A model generated the notes under the pieces. It made no database searches, was not told where the DNA came from, and saw nothing but the letters and a program-made list of their open reading frames with translations. The position numbers and the translations under genes are program-made. From NCBI GenBank assembly GCA_016282915.1, contig JAEELW010000036.1, forward strand, positions 1-64,000: 64,000 nucleotides of DNA, written 5' to 3'. Below, piece after piece: positions 1 through 10,541 of the stretch. Origin of the DNA: Lachnospiraceae bacterium (GTDB lineage Bacteria; Bacillota; Clostridia; Lachnospirales; Lachnospiraceae). Within the stretch, counting starts at the first letter, position 1. Each line of letters opens with the position of its first letter.

Positions 1-1205
1 CACTCTCACAACGGATCACGGTATATCTGATCAGCGCGCTGATCGTCGGACTGACAGCGGCTTTTTTCCTGCTGCCTCACAGGGACTTTTCCGAAAATGA
101 AAACCGTAAGCTCGCGTCCCTGCCGGAGTTCAGCCTCAAGACACTGCAGAGCGGCCGGCTCACCGGCGGCCTGAAGGATTATGCCGCGGATCATTTTCCG
201 CTCAGGGATGAATTTCTCGGGATGATGAGCGCTGCGCTCCGGAATTCCGGCCGGAAAGAGATCGGCGGCGTATACCTGGCGAAGGACGGGGCTCTGATCA
301 ATGCCTATGCGGAACCGAGATATGTGGAGAAGGATATCACGCAATGGACGAGGCTTGCGCAGAATGTGGAGCAGGCAAAGCTTTATCTGATGCTGGTACC
401 AACGGCAGTGAGTACTGAAAAAGACAGTCTTCCCGCCGGCGCGCCCGACTATGCGGCGCAGGAACTATACCTTGCGGGAAAAGGATCAGGGGAGTATCCG
501 GCAGCGGTACAGCAGCAGACCATCGATGAGATCTATGCCGCCATGCCGCAGGAAGTGAGCTGCGTGGATGTCGCTTCGGTGCTGAAAGCCGATGCGGCCT
601 GGACGAGGGAGGCCGGCGCGGAGTCAGCGGCGGCACGGCGGGTCTATTACCGCACGGATCATCACTGGACCACCTACGGCGCCTATCTGGGCTATGCGGC
701 CTTCTGCGAAAGCGCCGGGCTTCAGCCGGATCCGCTTCCGGATTTTGAGGCGGAGACAGTGGCGGCGGATTTCCGCGGGACGATATGGTCGAAGCTCTGC
801 GATCCGTATTTTGCGGGGGAAGAGATCGTGATCCGTAAGCATCCGGACTGGAAGCTTACGGTGCGCTATGAAGATACGAAGACGGAGAGCGACAGTCCCT
901 ACAGCCTCGGATATGCAGACAAAAAAGACAAGTATTCGCTCTTTCTCGATAACCAGCATACGCTGGTCACCATCACGAACGATGCGGTGGAGGAAGGCGC
1001 CATCGCCGTGGTCAAGGACAGTTATGCGAACTGCTTTGTCCCGTATCTTCTGAACCATTATCATACGGTCTATGTTTTTGATACGCGTTATTACCGGGGC
1101 GGACCCTCCGCTTTCATCAATGAGCATCCCGAGATCACGGAGGTCCTGATCCTTTATAATATGGGGACTCTGGACAACGATACCGGGATCGGGGGCATAT
1201 ATTAG
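1..1205 (+). CDS. DHHW family protein (AlgX/AlgJ-like, exopolysaccharide O-acetylation associated), 5' truncated by window
   Basis: Frame open from base 3 (LSQRITVYLISALIVGLTAAFFLLPHRDFSENENRKLASLPEFS...) through ORF 222..1205; contains YYRTDHHWTTYGAYLGY, the DHHW motif; N-terminal TM segment. Confidence 0.85.
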   Translation, partial: LSQRITVYLISALIVGLTAAFFLLPHRDFSENENRKLASLPEFSLKTLQSGRLTGGLKDYAADHFPLRDEFLGMMSAALRNSGRKEIGGVYLAKDGALINAYAEPRYVEKDITQWTRLAQNVEQAKLYLMLVPTAVSTEKDSLPAGAPDYAAQELYLAGKGSGEYPAAVQQQTIDEIYAAMPQEVSCVDVASVLKADAAWTREAGAESAAARRVYYRTDHHWTTYGAYLGYAAFCESAGLQPDPLPDFEAETVAADFRGTIWSKLCDPYFAGEEIVIRKHPDWKLTVRYEDTKTESDSPYSLGYADKKDKYSLFLDNQHTLVTITNDAVEEGAIAVVKDSYANCFVPYLLNHYHTVYVFDTRYYRGGPSAFINEHPEITEVLILYNMGTLDNDTGIGGIY

Positions 1206-1245
1206 AAAGGATGCTGCTCAACACACCGGCCCGCAGTCACGCACA

Positions 1246-1344
1246 CTAGTTCCTGTTTAGTGAGCGATAGCGAACTTAGCAGGACTGCGTACAGAGGAGC
1301 GTAGTGCGCGGCTAGGGACGAAACAGCAGCCGCACTTCACGCGC
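1246..1344. repeat. Structured intergenic element with two imperfect hairpins
   Basis: CTAGTTCCTGTTTAG (1246-1260) pairs imperfectly with CTTAGCAGGACTG (1275-1287); GCGTAGTGCGCGGCT (1299-1313) pairs imperfectly with AGCCGCACTTCACGC (1328-1342). Confidence 0.5.
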
Positions 1345-1368
1345 GAATAGGAAAACATGCTGTTTTTG

Positions 1369-1397
1369 TTGGTATTATCCAAAAAATATGATAAAAT
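1369..1397 (+). promoter_or_regulatory. Putative sigmaA-type promoter for PAS chemoreceptor
   Basis: TTGGTA (1369-1374), 17 bp spacer, TAAAAT (1392-1397). Confidence 0.5.
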
Positions 1398-1442
1398 ATA
1401 ATTTAGTCTACGTAAAAATACACAAATAGAAGGAGGGGCATT

Positions 1443-2861
1443 ATGTTCGGAGGATCGAAAGCGGCGCAGGAAAGGGAATACAATGCACGGATCTCGGAAC
1501 TGGAGCAGGAGATAGAAGGGCTGAAAGAGAAACTGGCATTCAGTGCGACCGAGCTGGAAGCGGTCAATGTCAGCACGCATCTGGGGATCTGGAAATGCTT
1601 TTATGATGAGAAGGGAAATCAAAAAGGCGTATTTTATACCGATGAGTTTCGGAGAATGCTCGGTTTCAGCAAGCAGGAATTGCCCGATACACTGGATTCC
1701 CTGGGAAATATCATCCATCCGGAAGATACGGAGATAGCCTTCAGTGCATACGGGGCGGCTGCGGGGGACAAATCCGGCCGTACGAAATACGATGTGGATT
1801 ATCGTATCAAAACGAAACATTCCGGATATAAATGGTTCCATGCGGCAGGAGAATGCCTGCGCTGGCCGAACGGCAATCCCCGGGAGTTCATCGGGACTTT
1901 TTCAGATATCGATGAACAGAAAAAGAATGCCGAGATCTTTGAACATGATTCCAGACGTCAGATCGCAGTTGATAAAATGATGCTGGAAGGCAGCTGGAGC
2001 ATGGATCTTACAAAATACGCGATCGATGATCCGAGATCGCCGATGGTCTATTCCGCGCAGTTCAAGAAGATCCTCGGTTTTAACGAACATTCCCCGGAAT
2101 TTCCGGATATCATGCAGTCCTGGATCACAAGGATCCACCCGGATGATGTGCCGGGAGCGTCCGCAGCGATGGGTAAGCAGCTTGCGGATCCCAGCGGAAG
2201 TTATGTTTTTGATATGGAGTACCGGATCCGGCATAAGAACGGTGAGTATGTATGGGTGAGAGCCTCCAGTTATGTGGTATGGGAGGGAAGGGTGCCCGTC
2301 ATGGCTGCCGGTACCATACTGGATATTACGGAACAGAAAAAGAATAAGGTACGCTTCGAACAGGAAATGGAGCCGAATATCGATTCGCTCCGGTCCGGTA
2401 TCGCCGAGATCGCCGGAAATGTAGAGAAAGCGACCAATCAGATGCAGGAAGTGTCCGTGAGGCAGGAAGAACTTACGGAAGCAGCAAATGTGATCGAGGA
2501 AGCGGTAAGCGCCTCCATGGAGATCATCGGCAGTATCCAGGATATTGCCAGCCAGACAAATCTCCTTTCCCTGAACGCCTCCATAGAGGCTGCCAGAGCC
2601 GGAGATGCGGGCAGGGGCTTTGCTGTGGTGGCCCAGGAGGTGCGTACGCTTTCCGATTCTTCAAAGGAAACCACGGAGCATATCTCCCAAAAGCTTATGA
2701 ACGTGAATACCTCTGTTAAAGATATCCTCACAAAGATCCGGATGATCAGTGAAAGCATCTCGAAAGAGACGGAAGAGATGAGCACCATCAACGCGACCAT
2801 AGAGGAACTTCACGCCTCCGCCGATCTGATCGCCCAGATGGCAAAGACCCTGTACAATTAA
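1443..2861 (+). CDS. PAS-PAS methyl-accepting chemotaxis protein, no transmembrane segment
   Basis: 472 aa; two PAS/PAC-like regions ([18 protein letters not shown]), then MCP hairpin tip [40 protein letters not shown] aggagg upstream. Confidence 0.88.
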   Translation: MFGGSKAAQEREYNARISELEQEIEGLKEKLAFSATELEAVNVSTHLGIWKCFYDEKGNQKGVFYTDEFRRMLGFSKQELPDTLDSLGNIIHPEDTEIAFSAYGAAAGDKSGRTKYDVDYRIKTKHSGYKWFHAAGECLRWPNGNPREFIGTFSDIDEQKKNAEIFEHDSRRQIAVDKMMLEGSWSMDLTKYAIDDPRSPMVYSAQFKKILGFNEHSPEFPDIMQSWITRIHPDDVPGASAAMGKQLADPSGSYVFDMEYRIRHKNGEYVWVRASSYVVWEGRVPVMAAGTILDITEQKKNKVRFEQEMEPNIDSLRSGIAEIAGNVEKATNQMQEVSVRQEELTEAANVIEEAVSASMEIIGSIQDIASQTNLLSLNASIEAARAGDAGRGFAVVAQEVRTLSDSSKETTEHISQKLMNVNTSVKDILTKIRMISESISKETEEMSTINATIEELHASADLIAQMAKTLYN

Positions 2862-2870
2862 ATGATCCTG

Positions 2871-2915
2871 AAGAAACGGTTCATCCTTGCGTTCTGTGAG
2901 GATGAACCGTTTCTT
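2871..2915. terminator. Long perfect hairpin downstream of chemoreceptor, probable terminator
   Basis: AAGAAACGGTTCATCCT / AGGATGAACCGTTTCTT, 17 bp perfect stem, 11 nt loop; no strong T-run. Confidence 0.6.
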
Positions 2916-2975
2916 GTGTGTCTGTGAAAACTGTTCACACATGATATGCAAACAGCAGCTGATTTTTTACAATGC

Positions 2976-3004
2976 TTGATTTTCGCGAGGATTTGTAATA
3001 AAAT
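2976..3004 (+). promoter_or_regulatory. Putative sigmaA-type promoter for ptb
   Basis: TTGATT (2976-2981), 17 bp, TAAAAT (2999-3004). Confidence 0.6.
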
Positions 3005-3071
3005 GGTGAAGATTTTGAGAAACTGTATGCGTAAGGCAGTGACATCATAAAGCAGGTAAAGGAGCAAAGAG

Positions 3072-3989
3072 ATGAGCAAGAGTTTTGACGATCTGTTATC
3101 AAAGGTAAGCAGCGTAAGCCGCAAGAAGGTTTCCGTAGCGGTGGCGCAGGACGGTCCCGTACTGGAGGCTGTGGAAGAAGCGAGAAAGCGCGGCATCGCC
3201 GACGCCATCCTTGTAGGTGATAAGGACAAGATGGAGCCCATCGCGAAAGAACTGGGCATCGATCTTTCCAACTTTGAAGTAGTGGATGTAAAGGATGATA
3301 TCGAGGCAGCAACAAAGGCTGTGGAACTGGTACATACCGGCAAGGCGGATATGTACATGAAGGGCCTGATCGATACAAAGAATTTCTTAAAGAGCGTGTT
3401 GAACAAGGAAGTGGGCCTGCGTACCGACAAGACCCTCTCCCATGTGTGCGTATTTGAGATGAAGGGACGCGAAGGTCTGCTCTTCCTTACGGATGTGGCG
3501 TTCATCCCCTATCCTACGTTGGAGGACAAGGTAGCCATCATCGAGAATACCGTGGACATCGCACATGCCTGCGGCATCGAGTGCCCGAAGGTGGCACCCG
3601 TGGCAGCAGTGGAAGTGGTGAATCCCAAGATGCCCGTTACCGTGGAAGCGGACGAGCTGACAAAGATGTGCGAGGAAGGAAAGATCACGGGCTGCATCGT
3701 GGACGGACCTCTTTCCCTGGATATCGCCATCGATCCCGAGGCGGCGCAGCATAAGGGTGCTTCCGGCCGCAAGATCACCGGTGACGCGGATGTGATCCTC
3801 TTCCCGGATATCCATGCGGGCAATCTTGTCTACAAAGCGCTGACACATCTCGTGGACTGCAAGAACGGCAATATCATGACCGGCACCAAGGCGCCCGTCA
3901 TCCTCACTTCCCGTTCCGATTCCAAGGAAGTAAAGGTGAATTCCCTTGCCCTGGGCGCGATCGTTGCAGAGCATCTCAAAAATTCATAA
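3072..3989 (+). CDS. ptb: Phosphate butyryltransferase
   Basis: 305 aa, phosphate acyltransferase family (QDGPVLEAVEEARKRGIADAILVGD...DGPLSLDIAIDPEAAQHKG); followed directly by butyrate kinase. Confidence 0.93.
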   Translation: MSKSFDDLLSKVSSVSRKKVSVAVAQDGPVLEAVEEARKRGIADAILVGDKDKMEPIAKELGIDLSNFEVVDVKDDIEAATKAVELVHTGKADMYMKGLIDTKNFLKSVLNKEVGLRTDKTLSHVCVFEMKGREGLLFLTDVAFIPYPTLEDKVAIIENTVDIAHACGIECPKVAPVAAVEVVNPKMPVTVEADELTKMCEEGKITGCIVDGPLSLDIAIDPEAAQHKGASGRKITGDADVILFPDIHAGNLVYKALTHLVDCKNGNIMTGTKAPVILTSRSDSKEVKVNSLALGAIVAEHLKNS

Positions 3990-4020
3990 ATGAATGCCTG
4001 AAAAATAAAGGAGAAAAGAT

Positions 4021-5085
4021 ATGGCAAAATTACTGATCATCAATCCCGGCTCCACCTCCACCAAGATCGGTGTTTTTGAGGATGAAGAGCTTCTGTTCGA
4101 AGAGACCCTTCGCCACTCCACGGAAGAGATCGCACAGTTTGCGACTATCGTGGACCAGAAGGATTTCCGTAAAAAGATCATCATGGATTTCATCGCCTCC
4201 AAAGGTGTGAAGACGGAGGATCTGGCGGCGGTCGTAGGCCGCGGCGGTATGCTCAAGCCCATTCCCGGCGGTACCTATCCGGTGAGCGATGCGCTGCTTG
4301 AGGATCTGAAGATCGGAAAACAGGGACAGCACGCCTCCAATCTGGGCGGCATCCTGGCACGGGAGATCGCCGATTCCGTCGGCATCCCTTCCTATATCGT
4401 TGATCCGGTAGTCGTGGACGAGCTGCAGCCTCTGGCCAGATATTCCGGCCATCCCGAGCTGCCGCGCACCAGCGTTTTCCACGCACTGAATCAGAAGGCG
4501 GTGGCAAAGCGCTATGCGAAGGAGCAGGGAAAGAGCTATGACAGCCTGCGTCTCATCGTGGTACATATGGGCGGCGGCGTTTCCGTGGGTGCCCATGTGG
4601 GCGGCCGTATCGTTGATGTGTTCAACGCCCTGGACGGCGACGGCGCATTCTCGCCGGAGCGCAGCGGCGCGGTACCTCCCGGAGCACTGGTAAAGCTCTG
4701 CTTCTCCGGAAAATATGATGAAAAGACCATTTATAAGATGCTGGTGGGTAACGGCGGTTTCAATGCCTATGTGGGTACGAACGATGCCCGCGTGGTAGAG
4801 GAAAAGATCGCCGCGGGTGATGAGAAGGCAAAGGAAGTATACGAAGCCTTTACCTATCAGGTATCCAAGAATATCGGCGCTCAGGCAGCCGTGCTGGAGG
4901 GGAAGGTGGATCAGATCATCCTTACCGGCGGCATTGCCTATTCCAAGGCTGCGGTGGCAGCGATCCGTGCTCGTGTGGAATGGATCGCGCCCCTTACGGT
5001 GTATCCGGGCGAGGACGAGCTGCTGGCGCTTGCGCAGGGCGGGCTGCGTGTATTGAACGGCGAAGAAAAGCCGATGGAGTATTAA
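4021..5085 (+). CDS. buk: Butyrate kinase
   Basis: 354 aa, [33 protein letters not shown]..., [40 protein letters not shown] (ASKHA acetokinase family). Confidence 0.95.
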   Translation: MAKLLIINPGSTSTKIGVFEDEELLFEETLRHSTEEIAQFATIVDQKDFRKKIIMDFIASKGVKTEDLAAVVGRGGMLKPIPGGTYPVSDALLEDLKIGKQGQHASNLGGILAREIADSVGIPSYIVDPVVVDELQPLARYSGHPELPRTSVFHALNQKAVAKRYAKEQGKSYDSLRLIVVHMGGGVSVGAHVGGRIVDVFNALDGDGAFSPERSGAVPPGALVKLCFSGKYDEKTIYKMLVGNGGFNAYVGTNDARVVEEKIAAGDEKAKEVYEAFTYQVSKNIGAQAAVLEGKVDQIILTGGIAYSKAAVAAIRARVEWIAPLTVYPGEDELLALAQGGLRVLNGEEKPMEY

Positions 5086-5088
5086 AGT

Positions 5089-7674
5089 ATGAGTCTGTTC
5101 GACAAGATCTTCGGGACCCACAGTGAGAGGGAACTGAAGCGTATCAAACCGCTGGTAGACAGGATCGAGGGCATGCGTGACAGCATGATGGCCCTGTCGG
5201 ATGAGGAGCTGCGTGGCAAGACCGCGGAGTATAAGAAGCGTTTTCAGGAAGGAGAAAGTCTGGATTCGCTCCTGCCGGAAGCTTTTGCCACCGTGCGTGA
5301 AGCCGGACGCCGAGTGCTCAATATGGAGCACTTCCGCGTACAGCTCATCGGCGGCATCATTCTGCATCAGGGACGTATCGCCGAGATGCGTACCGGTGAA
5401 GGTAAAACCCTGGTATCCACCCTGCCGGCCTATCTGAATGCGCTGGAAGGCAAGGGCGTGTGCATCGTCACCGTCAACGATTACCTGGCGAAGCGTGACG
5501 CGGAGTGGATGGGACAGATCCACGAATTCCTCGGGCTGAAGGTCGGCGTGATCCTTAACGACATGAAGTCCGACGAGCGGCGGGAAGCCTACAACTGCGA
5601 CATCACCTATGTGACCAATAACGAGCTGGGTTTCGACTACCTGCGTGACAACATGGTCATCTATAAAGAGCAGCTGGTGCAGCGCGGTCTTCACTACGCC
5701 ATCATCGACGAGGTGGACTCGGTGCTCATCGACGAAGCCCGTACCCCGCTGATCATTTCCGGTCAGAGCGGTAAGGCGACGAAGCTTTATGAAGTGTGTG
5801 ATGTGCTTGCCAAGCAGATGAAGCGCGGCAAGGACGAGGAGATGATCTACAAGCTGGATGCCGTCATGGATTCCATGATGGGCACCAAGAAGGAAGAGGA
5901 AGAAGAGACCGGCGACTTCGTCCTGAACGAAAAGGACAAGAACGTGACCCTGACTTCCCGCGGTGTGGATCGTGTGGAGAAATTCTTCCACATCGAGAAC
6001 CTTGCCGATCCGGAAAACAGCGAGATCCAGCATAATATGATCCTGGCGCTGCGTGCCAATTACCTGATGTTCAAGGATCAGGATTACGTGGTGGATGATG
6101 ACAAGGTCATCATCGTGGATTCCTTTACCGGCCGTCTCATGCCGGGACGCCGCTTCTCCGACGGCCTGCATCAGGCCATCGAGGCAAAGGAGCATGTAAA
6201 GATCAAGCGTGAATCCATGACGCTGGCCACCATCACCTTCCAGAATTTCTTTAATAAATTCGAGAAAAAAGCCGGTATGACCGGTACGGCTCTGACGGAG
6301 GAACAGGAATTTCGTGATATCTACGGTATGGACGTTATCACGATCCCGACCAACAAGCCCATTGCCCGTATCGACCAGAACGACTGCGTATACAAGAGCC
6401 GAAAGGAAAAGCTGCACGAGATCGTGGAACGCATCAAAGAAACGCATGCGACGGGGCAGCCCATCCTGGTGGGTACCATCAATATCGATGCTTCCGAGGA
6501 ACTGAGCCGCCTGCTCACGAAGGAAGGCATAAAGCATAACGTGCTGAATGCGAAGTTCCATGAGATGGAAGCCGAGATCGTGGCGGACGCCGGTATCCAC
6601 GGAGCCGTTACCATCGCAACCAACATGGCCGGCCGTGGTACGGATATCAAGCTGGATGAGGAAGCCCGCGCCGCAGGCGGTCTGCTGATCATCGGTACCG
6701 AGCGTCATGAATCGAGACGTATCGACAACCAGCTGCGAGGCCGTGCCGGACGTCAGGGTGACCCGGGTGAATCCGTATTCTATATCTCCCTTGAGGACGA
6801 TCTGATGCGCCTCTTCGGTTCGGAAAGGCTCATCGGGACCTTCAATGCACTGGGGATCCCCGAGAACCAGAGGATCGAGCACAAGATGCTTTCCAACGCC
6901 ATCGAGCGTGCCCAGAAGCGTATCGAGAACAACAACTTTTCACGAAGAAAGAATGTGCTGCAGTATGACCAGGTCATGAACGAGCAGCGTGAAGTGATCT
7001 ATGGCGAGCGTAAGCGCGTGCTGAACGGCGAGAGCATGCGGGATGTGGTCTACAAGATGATCACGGATATCGTTGAGGGTGCCGTGGATACGGTGGTCGG
7101 CGAGGACGGCGGTCCGGAAAGCTGGGATCTGAACGAGCTGAACAATCTCCTGCTGCCCATCATCCCCCTGGAGCCCATCACGAAAGAGCGAGCGGAGAAG
7201 AGAAAGAACGCTCTGATGCAGCAGCTCAAGGAAGAAGCGGTGAAGCTCTATGAGGCGAAGGAAGCCGAATTCCCCGAGCCCGAACAGATCCGTGAAGTGG
7301 AGCGCGTGATCCTCCTTCGTGTCATCGACCGCAAGTGGATGAACCACATCGACGATATGGATCAGCTGGAACGTGCCTCCGGCCTTGCGGGTATGGGGCA
7401 GAAGGATCCGCTGGCCGAATTCAAGATGAGCGCTTTTGATATGTTCTCCGCCATGGAAGCGGCCATCAAGGAAGATACCGTGCGTCTGCTCTTTGCCGTA
7501 AAGGTGGAGCAGAAGGTAGAGCGCGAACAGGTTGCCAAGGTGACGGGCACCAACAAGGACGAGACCCTGCAGAAGCAGCCCAAGAAGCGCGATGAAAAGA
7601 AGATCTATCCCAATGATCCCTGCCCCTGCGGCAGCGGTAAAAAGTATAAGAACTGCCACGGAAGGGGCATTTGA
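5089..7674 (+). CDS. secA: Preprotein translocase ATPase SecA
   Basis: 861 aa; [51 protein letters not shown]-terminal zinc motif [15 protein letters not shown]. Confidence 0.98.
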   Translation: MSLFDKIFGTHSERELKRIKPLVDRIEGMRDSMMALSDEELRGKTAEYKKRFQEGESLDSLLPEAFATVREAGRRVLNMEHFRVQLIGGIILHQGRIAEMRTGEGKTLVSTLPAYLNALEGKGVCIVTVNDYLAKRDAEWMGQIHEFLGLKVGVILNDMKSDERREAYNCDITYVTNNELGFDYLRDNMVIYKEQLVQRGLHYAIIDEVDSVLIDEARTPLIISGQSGKATKLYEVCDVLAKQMKRGKDEEMIYKLDAVMDSMMGTKKEEEEETGDFVLNEKDKNVTLTSRGVDRVEKFFHIENLADPENSEIQHNMILALRANYLMFKDQDYVVDDDKVIIVDSFTGRLMPGRRFSDGLHQAIEAKEHVKIKRESMTLATITFQNFFNKFEKKAGMTGTALTEEQEFRDIYGMDVITIPTNKPIARIDQNDCVYKSRKEKLHEIVERIKETHATGQPILVGTINIDASEELSRLLTKEGIKHNVLNAKFHEMEAEIVADAGIHGAVTIATNMAGRGTDIKLDEEARAAGGLLIIGTERHESRRIDNQLRGRAGRQGDPGESVFYISLEDDLMRLFGSERLIGTFNALGIPENQRIEHKMLSNAIERAQKRIENNNFSRRKNVLQYDQVMNEQREVIYGERKRVLNGESMRDVVYKMITDIVEGAVDTVVGEDGGPESWDLNELNNLLLPIIPLEPITKERAEKRKNALMQQLKEEAVKLYEAKEAEFPEPEQIREVERVILLRVIDRKWMNHIDDMDQLERASGLAGMGQKDPLAEFKMSAFDMFSAMEAAIKEDTVRLLFAVKVEQKVEREQVAKVTGTNKDETLQKQPKKRDEKKIYPNDPCPCGSGKKYKNCHGRGI

Positions 7675-7677
7675 GTT

Positions 7678-8817
7678 ATGGTAGAACTGGACCAGATGAA
7701 GCTGGAGCTCATGCAGTATCAGGATACCCTGAAAGAGGTGCATGACTCTCTGGATATCGAGAACAAGAAAAAGCGCATCGAGGAGCTGGACATGGAAATG
7801 GCCGGCCCCGATTTCTGGAGCGATCCCGAGCGGGCCAACCGGCTCACCAGGGAAGCCAAGAATATGAAAGACAGCGTGGAGACCTGCGAGGGACTCCGGC
7901 AGAGCTTTGAGGATATCCAGACCCTGATCGAGATGGGCAATGAAGAAAACGATGCTTCCATGATCGAGGAAGTGCGTAAGGAGCTGGATGAATTTATCAG
8001 CGGCCTGGAGACCATACGTCTGCAGACACTGCTTACCGGGGAGTACGACGCCAACAATGCGATCATGAGGATCAATGCGGGCGCCGGCGGTACCGAAAGC
8101 TGTGACTGGGCCGGCATGCTCTTCCGTATGTACAGCCACTGGTGTGACAAGAAAGGTTTTTCGCTGGAGCTTCTGGACCAGCAGGACGGAGACGAAGCCG
8201 GGATCAAATCGGTGGACTTCCAGGTGAACGGCGAGAACGCCTACGGTTATCTGCGTTCGGAGCAGGGCGTGCACCGTCTGGTGCGCATTTCACCTTTCAA
8301 TGCCCAGGGCAAGCGTCAGACTTCTTTCGTATCCGTGGACGTGGTGCCGGAGCTTCAGGGGGATGCGGGCATCGAGATCAATCCCGACGATCTGCGCATC
8401 GATACCTACCGTTCCAGCGGCGCCGGCGGCCAGCATATCAACAAGACTTCCTCCGCGATCCGTATCACGCATCTGCCGACGGGCATCGTGGTGCAGTGCC
8501 AGAATGAACGCAGCCAGTTCCAGAACAAGGACAAGGCCATGGAGATGCTCCGCGGTAAGCTGCTGATACTTAAGCAGGCCGAGGAAGAAGCTAAGATGAA
8601 GGGCATTCAGGGCGACCTGAAATCCATCGCCTGGGGCAGCCAGATCCGTTCGTATTTCCTTCAGCCCTACCAGCTGGTGAAGGATCTGCGCACCGGCGAA
8701 GAGACCGGCAATGCGGATGCGGTGCTGGACGGCGATATCGACCGTTTCATCAATGCGTATCTGAAGAAAAAGAGCCAGGGCGCTCTGCTCGAGAACGTTT
8801 CGGACGAGGATATCTGA
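7678..8817 (+). CDS. prfB: Peptide chain release factor 2
   Basis: 379 aa; GGQ motif SSGAGGQHINKTSSAIRI; NAGAGGTESCDWAGMLFRMY; single uninterrupted frame. Confidence 0.96.
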   Translation: MVELDQMKLELMQYQDTLKEVHDSLDIENKKKRIEELDMEMAGPDFWSDPERANRLTREAKNMKDSVETCEGLRQSFEDIQTLIEMGNEENDASMIEEVRKELDEFISGLETIRLQTLLTGEYDANNAIMRINAGAGGTESCDWAGMLFRMYSHWCDKKGFSLELLDQQDGDEAGIKSVDFQVNGENAYGYLRSEQGVHRLVRISPFNAQGKRQTSFVSVDVVPELQGDAGIEINPDDLRIDTYRSSGAGGQHINKTSSAIRITHLPTGIVVQCQNERSQFQNKDKAMEMLRGKLLILKQAEEEAKMKGIQGDLKSIAWGSQIRSYFLQPYQLVKDLRTGEETGNADAVLDGDIDRFINAYLKKKSQGALLENVSDEDI

Positions 8818-8830
8818 GATATTGGAGAAA

Positions 8831-10435
8831 ATGAATACCACAGCCGGTAATGAAGAAAAATCCGCGCGGAAGCTATGGTTTGCTTCCGCCGTTTTTATAA
8901 TGGCTCTTACTCTGGGGATCGGGCTCTTCGTGTGCAGTAAAAAGCATGTTGAATTCTGTGATGAATCACTTAGTCTGGAATCGGCCAATGCGGTATGGAA
9001 GGAGCATATTTACGATGACTGGAACCGCTGGATGAGCGGGGAGGAGATCCGGAGCTATTATGCTGCAACGGATATAAATCCCCATCTGATCATCATCATG
9101 AAAAAACTCTGGGTGGATCATGTACCTTTCTATTTCTGGCTTTTGCGTTTTGCGTCGCTGCTTGCATACGGTAGTTCCTCCCCGTGGATCGGTATGGGGC
9201 TGAATCTTTTTTTAACCCTTCTGTTTGAACTGTGGCTGTTTGTTTCTCTCGGAAAGCGATACGGCGATGACCGGCGGGTGCTGATCGGAGCCGGGATCTT
9301 CTGTCTGCTGTTTTTCCTTACAATGCCTCTCTTTTTTTCGCAGCTGAATCTGATCCGTATGTATCTGCTCATCACTTTTGAATTGTGGATGCTGCTCTGG
9401 TATATGGGTGGCTGGTACATGGAAAAGGAGAAAAAGAAAAGGCAGTTTCCTTATGTGCTGACAGTGGCATGCGCCCTGATCACGCATTACCTTTTTCTGC
9501 CCTTTTTCGGTCTGCTCTGTATCTGTATTTTTCTTTCCCTGCTTGTAAAGGATCGGAAACGGATCCCTCAGTTTATCGGGATGAATGCTTCGGCAGCGAT
9601 CGTTTCCTGTATCCTGGATCCTTATTGGATCTACAGACTTTTTCGATACAATCTGATGGCACGCAGCGGCGGGGGAGCGGATAGCGGCAGCAGTTTCGGG
9701 AAGATACTGCTCCGGGTCATCAAGACTCTGGGAAGGGTACCGTTTTCAGAAAACTTTCCTTATTTTCCGGGCTTTCTGATCGCATGCCTGGTTTTGGCCG
9801 GAGCGCTTTTTCTTCTCTGGCGAAACGGACATAAGAAGCTTTTTTCCTATGTCATATTCGTTACGGCTGCGGATCTTTTCTATCTCTTTCTGGTCTACAG
9901 GATGAACGGCGGAGCAGGGCGTTACCATTGGCCGGCATCGGTAATATGGTTACTTCTGGTATATCTTTCGGCGATCGGGAGCTTTCTCTTTTTGCTGGGG
10001 AGAGCGGGAAAGGGCCGGTGGCCGGCGGTGCTTCCGGCGGCTGTGCTTGTACTGTTCCTGGGAATTAACCTGTACGGGAGCATCGGTCAGAAAATAGAAT
10101 TCCTGAATCCCGTATCCGTGGAAGAAGAGCTGGAGCGGCGTTATTCGGAAATTCCCTGGCTGGTCTACAGTCACGAGCATACGTATTATGAAGAGGGGGC
10201 TGCTTACAAATTCATGATCCCGGAAAGGATCTGCTTTATATCACCGGATCATCCGGCAGATACGGACTTTGTACTTCCGGAAGAATTTATTGTGGTGACC
10301 GGGGATGAATCGCTTCCGGAGGCGCTTGCTTATCTGGAAGAGCTTTCCGGCAGACGGTCCGTGCAGACGGAGGAAGCGCTCATGTGGGGGAGTATGGGGG
10401 CCTGGCACTATCGTCTGCGTTCAACGGCAGAGTAA
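8831..10435 (+). CDS. Polytopic membrane protein, GT-C/GT39-like glycosyltransferase
   Basis: Many TM segments; N-terminal acidic motif (EFCDESLSLESAN) and ATDINPHLIIIMKKLWVDHVPFYFWLLRF typical of GT39/ArnT-like proteins; ORF extends to a TTG at 8822 but ATG 8831 follows ggag. Confidence 0.55.
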   Translation: MNTTAGNEEKSARKLWFASAVFIMALTLGIGLFVCSKKHVEFCDESLSLESANAVWKEHIYDDWNRWMSGEEIRSYYAATDINPHLIIIMKKLWVDHVPFYFWLLRFASLLAYGSSSPWIGMGLNLFLTLLFELWLFVSLGKRYGDDRRVLIGAGIFCLLFFLTMPLFFSQLNLIRMYLLITFELWMLLWYMGGWYMEKEKKKRQFPYVLTVACALITHYLFLPFFGLLCICIFLSLLVKDRKRIPQFIGMNASAAIVSCILDPYWIYRLFRYNLMARSGGGADSGSSFGKILLRVIKTLGRVPFSENFPYFPGFLIACLVLAGALFLLWRNGHKKLFSYVIFVTAADLFYLFLVYRMNGGAGRYHWPASVIWLLLVYLSAIGSFLFLLGRAGKGRWPAVLPAAVLVLFLGINLYGSIGQKIEFLNPVSVEEELERRYSEIPWLVYSHEHTYYEEGAAYKFMIPERICFISPDHPADTDFVLPEEFIVVTGDESLPEALAYLEELSGRRSVQTEEALMWGSMGAWHYRLRSTAE

Positions 10436-10541
10436 GTCTTTGGACATAAGAGGCAGCTGAAACAGGTAAGCTGATCAGAGTACCGGCCGCAGCCACGCAG
10501 CAGGCATGTGGCCCAGGCTGAAAAAAAGGCAGAGGAGAACA

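Noticed and set aside
1257-1841. 194-aa minus-strand ORF overlapping the structured element and PAS chemoreceptor
   Set aside because: Overlaps the well-supported PAS/MCP gene and its promoter; no domain features
4030-6882. 950-aa minus-strand ORF antisense to buk/secA
   Set aside because: Shadow ORF produced by the GC-rich codon bias of two well-supported genes; His/Leu-rich composition, no recognisable domain
6940-8274. 444-aa minus-strand ORF antisense to secA/prfB
   Set aside because: Shadow ORF; both sense genes are unambiguous
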